A stretch of DNA of 64,000 nt. Origin: Mesorhizobium sp. M2E.F.Ca.ET.219.01.1.1. Lineage in GTDB: Bacteria > Pseudomonadota > Alphaproteobacteria > Rhizobiales > Rhizobiaceae. Below the pieces are notes generated by a model, which made no database searches, had not been told where the DNA came from, and saw only the letters and a program-made list of their open reading frames with translations. The stretch lies in assembly GCF_004016445.2 (NCBI RefSeq), contig NZ_SADT02000001.1:1903630-1967629 (forward strand), written 5' to 3'. How positions within the stretch are numbered: position 1 is the first letter of the stretch; each line of letters begins with the position of its first letter. Below are positions 1-11,622 of this stretch, piece by piece. The translations under genes were made by a program, and so were the position numbers.

Positions 1-658
<658 letters not shown>

Positions 659-800
659 GGCTGGCCTAGGAAGATCGCGCAGCGGTTTCCTGTTCGGGAT
701 TGAGCGCAAGCAATTCGTCGGCTTAGCCGGAGTTCGGCCACAATCCTGGTCTATTTGCTTGTGCTTATGTAATCGAGTTCTTGAGTAGTGCGTACCTGAA

Positions 801-826
801 CCGCCGGCCTTCGCGCCGGCGGTTTT
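801..826 (+). terminator. Rho-independent terminator of recA
   Basis: A perfect 8-bp GC stem (CCGCCGGC at 801-808, GCCGGCGG at 815-822) with a 6-nt loop is followed by TTTT. It lies 143 nt after the recA stop. The 335-nt gap between recA and alaS otherwise holds only this element, the second hairpin at 950-968 and presumably the alaS promoter. Confidence 0.8.
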
Positions 827-949
827 GCATTTCGCGGGTGGTGTTGAGCCGCTGCCCGCTTGCCGATTGGCCCAACTCCGTGTTTCTGGACAGGCTCAAG
901 AGCTATCGCTAAAAGGCCCATCTATCTTCTGAAATACCAAAGCCCATTG

Positions 950-968
950 CCGCCGGCCGAGCCGGCGG
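950..968 (+). promoter_or_regulatory. Inverted repeat in the alaS leader
   Basis: The same 8-bp arms as in the recA terminator (CCGCCGGC at 950-957, GCCGGCGG at 961-968) recur here with only a 3-nt loop, ending 24 nt before the alaS ATG. The tail is TTCTTGCG rather than a T run. It could be a weak attenuator, an operator or a leader hairpin; the sequence does not decide. Confidence 0.4.
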
Positions 969-992
969 TTCTTGCGAAAAAGGCAGTGTGCA

Positions 993-3662
<2,670 letters not shown>

Positions 3663-3718
3663 AGGCTGAAGTGACCGGCTTAGCTCAACCCGGCTCCTAA
3701 CTCTTAGAGGGTAGCGCT

Positions 3719-3881
3719 GCCCCTCATCTGCCTGCCGGCATCTTCTCCCCGTTGAACGGGGAGAAGGGCGATGTCGCCGCGGCTTTCGCTGATCGCCGAC
3801 GTTGCAGGAAGGGCGCCGCGCTCCGGCCAGCCTCTTTCTCCCCGTTCACGGGGAGAAATGCCCGGCAGGGCAATGAGGGGC
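3719..3881. repeat. RIME-like palindromic intergenic element
   Basis: The element of about 163 bp has inverted ends (GCCCCTCAT at 3719-3727, ATGAGGGGC at 3873-3881) and two internal hairpins built on CTTCTCCCCGTT/AACGGGGAGAAG (3742-3766, and a second at 3833-3858). This architecture resembles the Rhizobium-specific intergenic mosaic elements common in rhizobial genomes. It fills the space between the convergent alaS and GST genes and has no coding potential of its own. Confidence 0.75.
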
Positions 3882-3910
3882 GGCGCCGACGCCGAGGAAG
3901 TTCACTCGAA

Positions 3911-4540
3911 TTAGTCGACCCTTTCAGTCCGCGCAAAGCTTGCACGATCAGCGACGCGCGCATACCAATCCCCGATATCCGCAAACCGCGCCAACAGATC
4001 GCGCCCTTCCGAGACCTTGAGGAAATAGGCGATGATCGGCGCGGCATGCAGGTCGGCCAGCGTCAGCTGCTCGCCGAGCAGCCAAGGCCCCCCTTTCGCC
4101 TTTAGTGACGTCAACACCTTGAGCACCGTCTCAGCTTGGCTCAGCCCGCTGGCGATCAGCGCCTCATCCGGCGGGGTCTTTTCGAGCCGCTCTACCGCCA
4201 CGTCCCAGACCATGGCGCGATAGCCATAGGCGTCGAGCATGCCGATGATCTGGCTCATTTTGGCGCGGCCGCGGGCGTCGGTCGGCTGCAGGGCCGGACC
4301 GTCGAAGGCTTCGTCGACATAGCGCGCGATGGCGCTTGTCTCGAACAGGCGAAAGCCGTCATGCTCGAGGGCCGGGATGCGGCCGAACGGGTGAAGCTCC
4401 AGATACCAGGCCGGAATGCCTTCGGCGGCGAAGATATCGAGCGGGACCAGCCCGTAGCCGACGCCTTTCTCCTCCAACGTCATCCGCGCGATACGGACAT
4501 AAACGCTGTAGTCGGCGCCGTAGAGAACAGGTATTGCCAC
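3911..4540 (-). CDS. Glutathione S-transferase family protein
   Basis: Cytosolic GST-fold protein of 209 residues, expected to conjugate glutathione to electrophiles or act as a thiol reductase or isomerase. The N-terminal thioredoxin-like half contains the cis-Pro loop and glutathione-binding segment (GRIPALEHDGFRLFETSAI, about residues 53-71). The C-terminal helical half carries the usual LTLADLHAAP motif. The first strand begins LYGADYSVYVR, so the likely thiolate-activating residue is Ser or Tyr, not Cys. It is the last gene of an apparent icd-GNAT-like-GST run, 3 nt after the preceding stop. The substrate cannot be inferred. Confidence 0.85.
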   Translation of the reverse strand: MAIPVLYGADYSVYVRIARMTLEEKGVGYGLVPLDIFAAEGIPAWYLELHPFGRIPALEHDGFRLFETSAIARYVDEAFDGPALQPTDARGRAKMSQIIGMLDAYGYRAMVWDVAVERLEKTPPDEALIASGLSQAETVLKVLTSLKAKGGPWLLGEQLTLADLHAAPIIAYFLKVSEGRDLLARFADIGDWYARVADRASFARTERVD

Positions 4541-4543
4541 GTG

Positions 4544-5278
4544 TCATTTCCCTCCGCCTTGGCGATCCCGTATCCAGACGCGCAGCCGGCCAGTAGTTTG
4601 AAAGCCGCAGGCCAACGCGTCATCCAGCCCGCAACCACGATCATACCCGACCAGCGCGCGGCCTCCGGCAAACGCGTGGGCTGCGGCTTGCGCAGCATCT
4701 CGATATGTCGGGCTGCCATCTGCGGCAAAAACATTCGACAACCCGATCACAAGCTCGGATCGATTGGCTATGCAGCCGGCGCTGAAGCCGTCGGCCGTCC
4801 GTCGGCCTAGGATGGCGATGGCAGGATCGGCGAGAACGGCAGCCGGAAAGACACGGCCGTCGGAACGAATCGCGCCATCCGCCCAGGCACGTTCCCACAT
4901 CTCCAAGCTGGCGGCATCCTCGACACGTTCCCAGCCAGAAGGCGACGTCGTCGGCCGACGCAGGTCCATCCAGATCCAGCTTGCTTCGAAGAGCTGACTG
5001 TACCCCAGCGGTTGGAGATCAAGACGGCAAAATCCGTCCTTGACCGAAAAATCGGTGGCAAGAACGGATGTCAGTCTGGCTATTTCGGCACGTTGGGCCG
5101 CTATGGCATCGGCATCCAGAGTAACGGCGTTGGGGTAGTAGGGAGGCGCTTGCCCGTCGCTGGACCAGTAGGAGTCGCTTCTCCGATCGCTTAGACCATG
5201 CGCTTTGAAAATAGCCTGACAGAGATCGGCATTGTTGCCAGCGCAAAGGCGAGCCCTTTCGCTGGCAATGCTCGACAC
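4544..5278 (-). CDS. Unknown protein with GNAT-like C-terminus
   Basis: A 244-residue soluble protein I cannot assign to a named function. The C-terminal part reads like the end of a GNAT acetyltransferase: an IANRSELVIGLSNVF strand, a buried YRDA helix, then ALVGYDRG and a final GFQTTGRLRVWI segment, the usual last strands of that fold. The N-terminal half has no recognisable acetyl-CoA loop. It starts with GTG only 3 nt after the icd stop and ends 3 nt before the GST start, so it is almost certainly co-transcribed with both. A role in small-molecule acetylation is possible but unproven. Confidence 0.6.
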   Translation of the reverse strand: MSSIASERARLCAGNNADLCQAIFKAHGLSDRRSDSYWSSDGQAPPYYPNAVTLDADAIAAQRAEIARLTSVLATDFSVKDGFCRLDLQPLGYSQLFEASWIWMDLRRPTTSPSGWERVEDAASLEMWERAWADGAIRSDGRVFPAAVLADPAIAILGRRTADGFSAGCIANRSELVIGLSNVFAADGSPTYRDAAQAAAHAFAGGRALVGYDRGCGLDDALACGFQTTGRLRVWIRDRQGGGK

Positions 5279-5281
5279 TTC

Positions 5282-6493
5282 TTACCCCATGGCCTTCTGC
5301 AAGTTCTCGTCGATCTTGTCGAGGAAGCCGGTGGTGGAGAGCCAGGGCTGGTCGGGGCCGATCAGCAGCGACAGGTCCTTGGTCATGAAGCCGCTCTCGA
5401 CAGTCTGAATGCAAACCTTTTCCAATGTCTCGGCGAAGCGCTTCAGCTCGGCATTGTCGTCGAGCTTGGCGCGGTGGGCGAGGCCGCGCGTCCAGGCGAA
5501 TATCGAGGCGATCGAATTGGTCGAGGTTTCCTCGCCCTTCTGGTGCTGGCGGTAGTGGCGGGTCACGGTGCCGTGCGCGGCTTCCGCCTCCACCGTCTTG
5601 CCGTCCGGCGTCATCAGTACCGAGGTCATCAGGCCGAGCGAGCCAAAGCCTTGCGCCACGGTGTCGGACTGCACGTCGCCGTCATAGTTCTTGCAGGCCC
5701 AGACATAGCCGCCCGACCATTTCAGGCTGGAAGCGACCATGTCGTCGATCAGGCGGTGCTCGTACCAGAGCTTCCGCGCCTTGAACTCGGCCTCGAACTC
5801 CTTCTCGTACACCTCCTGGAAGATGTCCTTGAAGCGGCCGTCATAGGCCTTGAGGATGGTGTTCTTGGTCGACAGGTAGACCGGGAAATTGCGCAGCAGG
5901 CCGTAGTTCAGCGAGGCGCGGGCGAACTCACGGATCGACTCGTCGAGATTGTACATCGCCATGGCCACGCCGGCGCCCGGTGCATCATAGACCTCGTGCT
6001 CGATCACCTGACCGTCCTCGCCGACGAACTTGATCGTCAGCTTGCCCTTACCGGGGAAGCGGAAGTCGGTGGCACGGTACTGGTCGCCGAAGGCATGGCG
6101 GCCGACGACGATCGGCTTGGTCCAGCCCGGCACCAGGCGCGGCACGTTCTTCATGATGATCGGCTCGCGGAAGATGGTGCCGCCGAGGATGTTGCGGATG
6201 GTGCCGTTGGGCGACTTCCACATCTTCTTCAGCTTGAATTCCTCGACGCGCGCCTCGTCAGGGGTGATCGTCGCGCATTTCACGCCGACGCCCCATTTCT
6301 TGATGGCGTTGGCCGAGTCGATCGTCACCTGGTCGTTGGTGGCGTCGCGGTGCTCGATGCCGAGATCGTAATATTCAAGCTTCAGGTCGAGATAGGGGTG
6401 GATCAGCTTGTCCTTGATGAACTGCCAGATGATGCGGGTCATCTCGTCGCCGTCGAGCTCGACGACCGGGTTCGCCACCTTGATCTTCGCCAT
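5282..6493 (-). CDS. icd: Isocitrate dehydrogenase (NADP+)
   Basis: Oxidative decarboxylation of isocitrate to 2-oxoglutarate in the TCA cycle, yielding NADPH. The 403-residue length and the opening ([14 protein letters not shown], residues 10-23) are typical of the eukaryote-like homodimeric IDH subgroup found in alphaproteobacteria, not the E. coli Icd type. The substrate-binding region [19 protein letters not shown] (about residues 94-112) and the C-terminal AHGTVTRHY segment (cofactor binding) are present. It is divergent from trmJ, with the promoter region in the 209-nt gap, and heads a run with the GNAT-like and GST genes. Confidence 0.96.
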   Translation of the reverse strand: MAKIKVANPVVELDGDEMTRIIWQFIKDKLIHPYLDLKLEYYDLGIEHRDATNDQVTIDSANAIKKWGVGVKCATITPDEARVEEFKLKKMWKSPNGTIRNILGGTIFREPIIMKNVPRLVPGWTKPIVVGRHAFGDQYRATDFRFPGKGKLTIKFVGEDGQVIEHEVYDAPGAGVAMAMYNLDESIREFARASLNYGLLRNFPVYLSTKNTILKAYDGRFKDIFQEVYEKEFEAEFKARKLWYEHRLIDDMVASSLKWSGGYVWACKNYDGDVQSDTVAQGFGSLGLMTSVLMTPDGKTVEAEAAHGTVTRHYRQHQKGEETSTNSIASIFAWTRGLAHRAKLDDNAELKRFAETLEKVCIQTVESGFMTKDLSLLIGPDQPWLSTTGFLDKIDENLQKAMG

Positions 6494-6702
6494 GGAAAGA
6501 GTGCCTCGTTGCTGGGGGATCTGGACGGCCTTGCCCGCATGGTTTCGGCCGGGGATGCGGAGCGTATATCAAAGGCTTTTTCAGCGCGCAAACCACGATC
6601 CGCGCCGGGATGGACGGGTGCCACTGTTGTGAATGCTTCATTTTCCGGTCCGGATGTGGCAGGGGACGCCGAAACGCCGCAAACCCCGGTTAGCCCACAG
6701 CC

Positions 6703-7551
6703 ATGCCAGCCACCGAAGATAGAGCCAACACCACCTCCTCCGGACCGGCGATCATCCTGGTCGAGCCGCAGCTCGGCGAGAATATCGGCATGGTCGCGCG
6801 GGCGATGGCGAATTTCGGCCTGTCCGAGCTCAGGCTCGTCAATCCGCGCGACGGCTGGCCGAGCGAGAAGGCACGCGCGGCCGCCAGCCGCGCCGATCAT
6901 GTCATCGACGCCACCCGGGTCTTCGACGATCTGGCGTCGGCGGTTGCCGACTTGAACTTCGTCTTCGCCACCACGGCGCGCGAGCGCGACGGCTTCAAGC
7001 CGGTGCGCGGGCCGGTGGAAGCGGGCAGGGCGCTGAGGGCGCGTGTCGAGGCGGGCGAGCGCACCGGCATCCTGTTTGGCCGCGAGCGCTTCGGCCTCTA
7101 TAATGACGAGGTCGGGCTCGCCGACGAGATCGTCACCTTTCCGGTCGATCCCGGCTTCTCATCGCTCAACATCGCGCAAGCGGTGCTTTTGATGTCCTAT
7201 GAGTGGATGAAGTCCGGCCTCGCCGACGAAACCCAGACCAATTTCTCCGGGCCGGAGCTGGCGCCGGCGACCAAGGAGCAGCTGCACAGCCTGTTCGCCT
7301 ATCTGGAGAACGCGCTGGAAGCGCGCGGCTACTTCCGCCCCGAGGAAAAGAAGCCGAAGATGGTCGACAACCTGCGCGCCGTGCTGACGCGCGCGGGTTT
7401 TGCCGAGCCGGAACTGAAGGTTCTGCGCGGCATCATCTCCTCGCTCGACCGGTTCTCGCCGGCCATGCCGCGCGGCGATGGCTCGCCGGGGGATGATCCG
7501 AGGCGGCTGCCGGCCGCTGTGCGCAGTCGCGCCAAAGACGAAGAAAGTTAA
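6703..7551 (+). CDS. trmJ: tRNA (cytidine/uridine-2'-O-)-methyltransferase TrmJ-like (SpoU family)
   Basis: SPOUT-class methyltransferase expected to 2'-O-methylate position 32 of tRNAs using SAM. The three SpoU motifs are visible: motif 1 ENIGMVARAMANFG (about residues 26-39), motif 2 GILFGRERFGLYNDEV (about 123-138) and motif 3 FSSLNIAQAVLLMSYE (about 151-166), which forms the trefoil knot. The 282-residue length includes a C-terminal extension with conserved FFxSL-like helices, here a FRPEEKKPKMVDNLRAVL stretch, as in TrmJ rather than TrmL. The ATG at 6703 follows a divergent spacer from icd. Confidence 0.88.
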   Translation: MPATEDRANTTSSGPAIILVEPQLGENIGMVARAMANFGLSELRLVNPRDGWPSEKARAAASRADHVIDATRVFDDLASAVADLNFVFATTARERDGFKPVRGPVEAGRALRARVEAGERTGILFGRERFGLYNDEVGLADEIVTFPVDPGFSSLNIAQAVLLMSYEWMKSGLADETQTNFSGPELAPATKEQLHSLFAYLENALEARGYFRPEEKKPKMVDNLRAVLTRAGFAEPELKVLRGIISSLDRFSPAMPRGDGSPGDDPRRLPAAVRSRAKDEES

Positions 7552-7632
7552 AATCGATAAGCTGTGAGCATTTGAAGTAACCGATTTTTATTCGGTCATG
7601 CCTCATCCTTGCTGCAATAGTGGGGGTGGCAC

Positions 7633-8238
7633 ATGTTTGCGTCCAATATTGGTCGACTGCGCTTTTTCCTTTACTCTCTCGGTCTGGCCGTCGCCGAAAC
7701 CGTGGTGATCGTTGTCTGCATTGTCAGCACGATCGGTTTCGAAGGACTGATCAATTCGGGACCTGGCCCGGCGCGTCAGGGCATGGCAGGCGCGGTCCTG
7801 ATCGCCTCGCTTATCTTTGTCGCCTTGCGCGGCAACATCGCCTCGCGCCGCGTCCGCGACGCCAACGGGCGGCGCTGGATCCTGTGGGCCTACATCGCCC
7901 TTTCCGCCATCTACGCCCTTTTGCAGGCCGGCGTGCTGCTGGTCGTCAAGTTCGGCGATCCCGATAGCATTCCGGGCGGGCTGAATCTGCTCGGACTTTC
8001 GATATTCGGCCTCTGGTGCACGATCCTGGTGGCGAAACCCGTCACGGGCAGCAACATCGACGAACTGACGGATGTTTTCGACTTCGACGGTCCGCTGCCG
8101 GCGCCGGCGCGCACCGCACGGGCGGCTGTGCCGGCCGCTCCACGCGCCGCCGTTGCCCCTTCAACCGCCCGCGTTCCGCCCGCGCCGCAGCCCTTCGGCA
8201 GGCCGCGCCCCGCCGGCTTCGGCAAGCGCGGCATATGA
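7633..8238 (+). CDS. Membrane protein with Pro/Ala-rich tail
   Basis: A 201-residue inner-membrane protein of unknown function. Four hydrophobic segments are visible (about residues 10-35, 50-65, 80-100 and 115-135), followed by a roughly 65-residue cytoplasmic tail rich in Ala, Pro and Arg (PAPARTARAAVPAAPRAAV). The order of helices and the RRVRDANGRRW loop are reminiscent of small DUF805-type membrane proteins, but I do not claim membership. A GGGGGTGG ribosome-binding stretch lies just before the ATG. The gene is followed by murI on the same strand after 180 nt that hold a palindromic repeat. Confidence 0.7.
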   Translation: MFASNIGRLRFFLYSLGLAVAETVVIVVCIVSTIGFEGLINSGPGPARQGMAGAVLIASLIFVALRGNIASRRVRDANGRRWILWAYIALSAIYALLQAGVLLVVKFGDPDSIPGGLNLLGLSIFGLWCTILVAKPVTGSNIDELTDVFDFDGPLPAPARTARAAVPAAPRAAVAPSTARVPPAPQPFGRPRPAGFGKRGI

Positions 8239-8354
8239 GCGAGCCTTCGAGACAGCTGCGCAAAAGCTGCTCGCATTCGCCACTTCAAGACCAAGATCAT
8301 TCGCGATAGAAGCGCGGTTGGCCCAATCACGGACCTGCCGCCTCTCTTTGTTTT

Positions 8355-8404
8355 GACGCAATTCCGGACGGAAAACCGTTTCACACTTTTCCTGGAATTG
8401 CTCT
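8355..8404. repeat. Palindromic repeat A, copy 1
   Basis: A 50-bp element with arms GCAATTCCGGACGGAAAA and TTTTCCTGGAATTGC around a CCGTTTCACAC centre. A near-identical copy lies at 10724-10773 and a diverged copy at 28839-28910. It ends 14 nt before the murI start, and its sense strand is open in the murI frame. Confidence 0.85.
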
Positions 8405-8418
8405 ATGACCGGATGACA

Positions 8419-9219
8419 ATGAGCGATCGACCAAGCCAGCGCCCGATCCTGATGTTCGATTCCGGCGTCGGCGGCCTGACCGTGCTGCGCGAGGCGCGCG
8501 TGCTGATGCCCGATCGCCGCTTCGTCTATGTCGCCGACGACGCGGCATTTCCTTACGGCGCCTGGGAAGAGCCGGCGCTCAAAGAACACATCCTTACGCT
8601 GTTCGGCAAACTGCTCGACCGGCTGCAGCCGGCGATTTCGGTCATTGCCTGCAACACAGCCTCGACCCTGGTGATCGATGCGCTGCGCGACAAATTCCCA
8701 GGCCACCCTTTTGTCGGCACCGTGCCGGCGATCAAGCCGGCCGCCGAACGCACGCGATCCGGCCTGGTCTCGGTCCTGGCGACGCCGGGCACTGTGAAGC
8801 GCCAATACACGCGCGACCTGATCAGCAAATGGGCGCAGAAATGCCATGTTCGCCTGGTCGGCAGCGACCGGCTGGCGGGCCTGGCCGAGATCTATATGCG
8901 CCAGGGTTTCGTCGACGAGGAAGCGGTGCGCGCCGAGATCGCGCCCTGTTTCCTCGAACGCGAGGGAAATCGCACCGACATCGTCGTGCTCGCCTGCACG
9001 CACTATCCGTTTCTGGTCAACCGCATGCGCAAGACGGCGCCCTGGCCGGTCGACTGGATCGATCCGGCCGAGGCGATCGCGCGGCGCGCCATGTCGCTGC
9101 TCGAGCCGGTCGGGGAAACATCCAGCGAGAGCGAGCCCGATCTTGCCGTCTTCACTTCCGGCAAGGTGGATTTCGCCACCAGGCGACTGATCCAGGGGTT
9201 TGGATTGACCGCGCGTTAG
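8419..9219 (+). CDS. murI: Glutamate racemase
   Basis: Cofactor-independent racemase that supplies D-glutamate for peptidoglycan precursor synthesis. Both halves of the two-Cys active site are present: [11 protein letters not shown] (about residues 14-24, substrate loop), ACNTAST (about 79-85, first catalytic Cys) and LACTHYPF (second catalytic Cys with its His). The length is 266 residues with the ATG at 8419, which has GGA about 7 nt upstream. An in-frame TTG at 8353 would add 22 residues encoded by repeat A. The stop overlaps that of the convergent RNB gene by 3 nt. Confidence 0.95.
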   Translation: MSDRPSQRPILMFDSGVGGLTVLREARVLMPDRRFVYVADDAAFPYGAWEEPALKEHILTLFGKLLDRLQPAISVIACNTASTLVIDALRDKFPGHPFVGTVPAIKPAAERTRSGLVSVLATPGTVKRQYTRDLISKWAQKCHVRLVGSDRLAGLAEIYMRQGFVDEEAVRAEIAPCFLEREGNRTDIVVLACTHYPFLVNRMRKTAPWPVDWIDPAEAIARRAMSLLEPVGETSSESEPDLAVFTSGKVDFATRRLIQGFGLTAR

Positions 9220-10601
9220 ACGGCAGTCTCGAAGACGATGCTGCGCTGATCCGGGTCGGCCGTGACCAGCTTGAGCGTGAGACTATCGCCCTGCCTGAGC
9301 CCGGAGGCCTTGACGTTGGCAACGACAGGCATGTCGGCAAGCTGCGCGCGCACGCCATGATCGACGAAGTCGGTGACGACGGCCCTGAATGTCTCACCCT
9401 CGTGTCCCTGGAGCATGACCGCCTCGGCAAGGTCGATGGCCGCATGGTTGATCTGCGAGGCTCGGGCATCGCCGCGCCCCATCACCTTCGGCAACCGGGC
9501 GAATGCTTCGGTGACGGCCTGCGGCACGGGCTGGCCGTTGGCGATTGCCAGCGCGCAGCGCACGACATAGCGGTCTGCCAGCCGCCTGAGTGGCGCGGTG
9601 GCATGCGCATAGGTCGCTGCCATCGCCTCATGCCAGGGGACGACGCCCGCCTGATAGGGCTGGTAGGACGCGCCATTGCCCGCGCGGCGGATTTCCAGCA
9701 TCAGCGCAGCCTGTTTCGGATCGGCCGGATCAAGCGTGCGCTGATAATCGCGCAGGCTGGTGGAGTCCGGCCAGGACAGGCCGAGCGCCTGCGCCGCGTT
9801 ACGCAGTCTTTGCACCTTGGCAGCATCCGGCCCCGACATCACGCGGAACAGTCCGGTCTTATGCGCCAGCATGGCATCGGCGATCGCCATATTGGCGGCC
9901 AGCGAAAGCGCTGCATTGTCCTGCTCGGATTGCAGCAGCGGTCGGAACGAAAGCCGGAACGTGCCGTCGGCCAGTTCTTCCACCTCCTGTTCCGGCGGAT
10001 CGACTCGCGAAGCGCCGCGGCGTTCTTCGTTTGCCGCCATGCGCCGGGCCAGTTCGGCGAAGCCGGCCGGAACGTCGGTGGCCTGCACGCTTTCATAGGC
10101 GAGCTTGGCGCGGCTTTGGATGATGGCGCGCTCCGCGCCGTCCAGCTTCACCGCACCGTCCCCGGCAACCCGGATCGTGAAGATGACCGCAGGGCGCGGT
10201 CCATCGGGCAACAGGCTCGCCACAGCCTCGGCGAGCACCGGCGGGTAGAGCCCGGCCTTGCCGTCCGGCAAATAAAGCGTCTCCCCCCGGTTCCAGGCTT
10301 CGAGATCGATCGCGTCGCCGTCCTCGACGAACCAGGCCACGTCGGCGATGGCATAATGCAAGAGGAGGTCGCTGCCGCTCGCCTCAATGGAGAAGGCCTG
10401 GTCGAGATCGGTCGAACTCGCCGGATCGAGCGTGACGAAGGGGATTGCGGTGCGGTCGGCATGCTGGCTGGGCACACGCCTGGCCGCCTCTTGGGCCGCC
10501 GCCGTTACCTCCGGCGGAAATCCATCCGGCACGTGGAATTCAGTGCGGATTTTCACGAGGCCGGCGGAGAGTGCCTGTGACGGATCGGTCAGCGATTTCA
10601 T
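9216..10601 (-). CDS. RNB-domain ribonuclease (RNase II family)
   Basis: Predicted 3'-5' exoribonuclease of 461 residues, built almost entirely of the RNB catalytic domain with a short C-terminal beta module. It lacks the cold-shock and long S1 regions of the much larger E. coli RNase II/R. The metal-binding cluster reads [11 protein letters not shown] (about residues 58-68). Compared with the RNase II pattern D-x5-D-x-D-D, the last Asp is Gln, a change I recall from other short RNB proteins. The conserved [14 protein letters not shown] segment near residue 340 is present. It is convergent with murI. The RNA substrate is unknown. Confidence 0.85.
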   Translation of the reverse strand: MKSLTDPSQALSAGLVKIRTEFHVPDGFPPEVTAAAQEAARRVPSQHADRTAIPFVTLDPASSTDLDQAFSIEASGSDLLLHYAIADVAWFVEDGDAIDLEAWNRGETLYLPDGKAGLYPPVLAEAVASLLPDGPRPAVIFTIRVAGDGAVKLDGAERAIIQSRAKLAYESVQATDVPAGFAELARRMAANEERRGASRVDPPEQEVEELADGTFRLSFRPLLQSEQDNAALSLAANMAIADAMLAHKTGLFRVMSGPDAAKVQRLRNAAQALGLSWPDSTSLRDYQRTLDPADPKQAALMLEIRRAGNGASYQPYQAGVVPWHEAMAATYAHATAPLRRLADRYVVRCALAIANGQPVPQAVTEAFARLPKVMGRGDARASQINHAAIDLAEAVMLQGHEGETFRAVVTDFVDHGVRAQLADMPVVANVKASGLRQGDSLTLKLVTADPDQRSIVFETAV

Positions 10602-10723
10602 GCCGTCGTCCTACACCGGGGTTCCGGACCCGGGAAGCCCGCCAACGAAGATCAGGCTTCCGGGGATTGAGCTGCCGACGCTGGAACTGCCGCCGAAGCG
10701 CGGCGTTTCTACTCTATCCGATT

Positions 10724-10773
10724 GACGCAATTCCTGACGGAAAACCGTTTCACACTTTTCCTGGAATTGCTCT
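10724..10773. repeat. Palindromic repeat A, copy 2
   Basis: This copy differs from the element at 8355-8404 at a single position over 50 bp (CCTGACGG instead of CCGGACGG). It lies directly before the ribosome-binding site of the DUF3008-like gene, and it too is open in frame with the downstream gene. Confidence 0.85.
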
Positions 10774-10793
10774 CCAGCAAAGGAGAAACGACC

Positions 10794-10976
10794 ATGCCCG
10801 CCAAATCGCAAGCCCAGCAAAAGGCCGCTGGCGCGGCGCTTTCGGCTAAGCGCGGCGAGACCAAGAAAAGCGAGCTCAAGGGTGCTTCGCGCGAAATGTA
10901 TGAATCGATGAGCGAGAAGCAACTCGAGGAATTCGCGGAGACCAAACGCAAGGGCCTGCCCGGCAAGAAGTCATAG
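10794..10976 (+). CDS. Small basic DUF3008-like protein
   Basis: A 60-residue hydrophilic protein rich in Lys, Ala and Ser, matching my memory of the DUF3008 family: an N-terminal MPAKSQAQQKAAGAALSAK segment, then MYESMSEKQLEEFAETKRK and a GLPGKKS end. No catalytic residues are evident. Such proteins are thought to be stress-associated or nucleic-acid-associated, but no function is established from sequence. AAAGGAG at 10779-10785 supports the ATG at 10794. The TTG at 10722 inside repeat A would extend the frame but lacks such a signal. A strong hairpin at 10996-11021 follows. Confidence 0.8.
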   Translation: MPAKSQAQQKAAGAALSAKRGETKKSELKGASREMYESMSEKQLEEFAETKRKGLPGKKS

Positions 10977-10995
10977 ACCGCGAAGCCGAAATGAA

Positions 10996-11021
10996 AGGCC
11001 CGCGGCGTTGGCCGCGGGCCT
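10996..11021 (-). terminator. Terminator between convergent small genes
   Basis: A perfect 11-bp stem (AGGCCCGCGGC / GCCGCGGGCCT) with a GTTG loop lies between two convergent small genes. Read on the minus strand it is followed by TTTCATTT, so it fits the gene at 11047-11250 best. It may stop both transcripts. Confidence 0.75.
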
Positions 11022-11046
11022 GCGTCGATCCCCGCTGCGCAATAGG

Positions 11047-11250
11047 TTAGTAGCGCCACCAGCAGTATTTCGTCTTGTAGCGGATGACATGGCGGTGGCC
11101 GTGGCGCCAGACGACTCTCTTCTTCACTACGACGCGGCAGACCTGCTTGTGGCCATGCCAATGCCTGGCCATGGCCGGTTCAGGGGTCATGACCGCCATC
11201 GACCCGGCCAAGACGGCGGCTCCGGTCAGGGTTAGGAAGAATTTCTTCAT
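11047..11250 (-). CDS. Small secreted His/Trp-rich protein
   Basis: A 67-residue protein with a clear signal peptide: MKKFFLTLTGAAVLAGS, then a cleavage region near PEPAMARH. The mature part of about 37 residues is very basic and rich in His, Trp, Tyr and two Cys (HWHGHKQVC, WRHGHRHVIRY, KYCWWRY). The two Cys could form a disulfide in the periplasm, and the HxHGHK and HGHRH motifs could bind metal. I do not recognise a family. The start could also be four codons upstream at 11262; the KKFF opening favours 11250. Confidence 0.6.
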   Translation of the reverse strand: MKKFFLTLTGAAVLAGSMAVMTPEPAMARHWHGHKQVCRVVVKKRVVWRHGHRHVIRYKTKYCWWRY

Positions 11251-11418
11251 GGGAATTCGCACTCCTCTGCTCCAGTCCCTTCATCATGTGCAGGGCGTTT
11301 GCCCCCGAAGACGCTGCATCCGCCCCGATGCCGACGGCGTGCAACTTTCCGCCACGTCCAGCGCCGCATGCAACGCAGGAATGGTATAGGCTTGCGCTTA
11401 ATGCCGCCAGCCACAAGC

Positions 11419-11446
11419 TTGACAGCGGTTAAATCTGTGTTTAACA
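11419..11446 (+). promoter_or_regulatory. Candidate sigma-70 promoter upstream of rpsD
   Basis: TTGACA at 11419-11424 and TTAACA at 11441-11446 are separated by 16 nt. The pair lies about 180 nt before rpsD and just upstream of the hairpin at 11457-11478. The 360-nt gap between the secreted protein and rpsD otherwise contains only that hairpin and the leader. Confidence 0.4.
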
Positions 11447-11456
11447 GGCCCACCAA

Positions 11457-11486
11457 CACCGGGTGGCGACGCCCGGTGGTTTCTTT
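11457..11486 (+). terminator. Hairpin in the rpsD leader
   Basis: A 7-bp stem (CACCGGG at 11457-11463, CCCGGTG at 11472-11478) is followed by GTTTCTTT. If the promoter at 11419 is real, this hairpin would sit about 10 nt into the transcript and could act as an attenuator. It could equally end an unseen upstream transcript. Confidence 0.4.
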
Positions 11487-11622
11487 ATGACGTGTCCCGT
11501 GGGTTTTCTGTCGCTTTGCGTGGGAAACCCTGTCAGGTCTCGAAAACGGAGGCCAGAGGAGGGCGCGTTTCCTTCGCCCGGAGCCATGGGGTTCCGGGTA
11601 TATTGTTTTGAAAGGGAATGCG

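Noticed and set aside
5198..6955. 585-codon frame antisense to icd
   Set aside because: It covers icd and runs into trmJ on the same strand in another frame; no motifs and an implausible composition.
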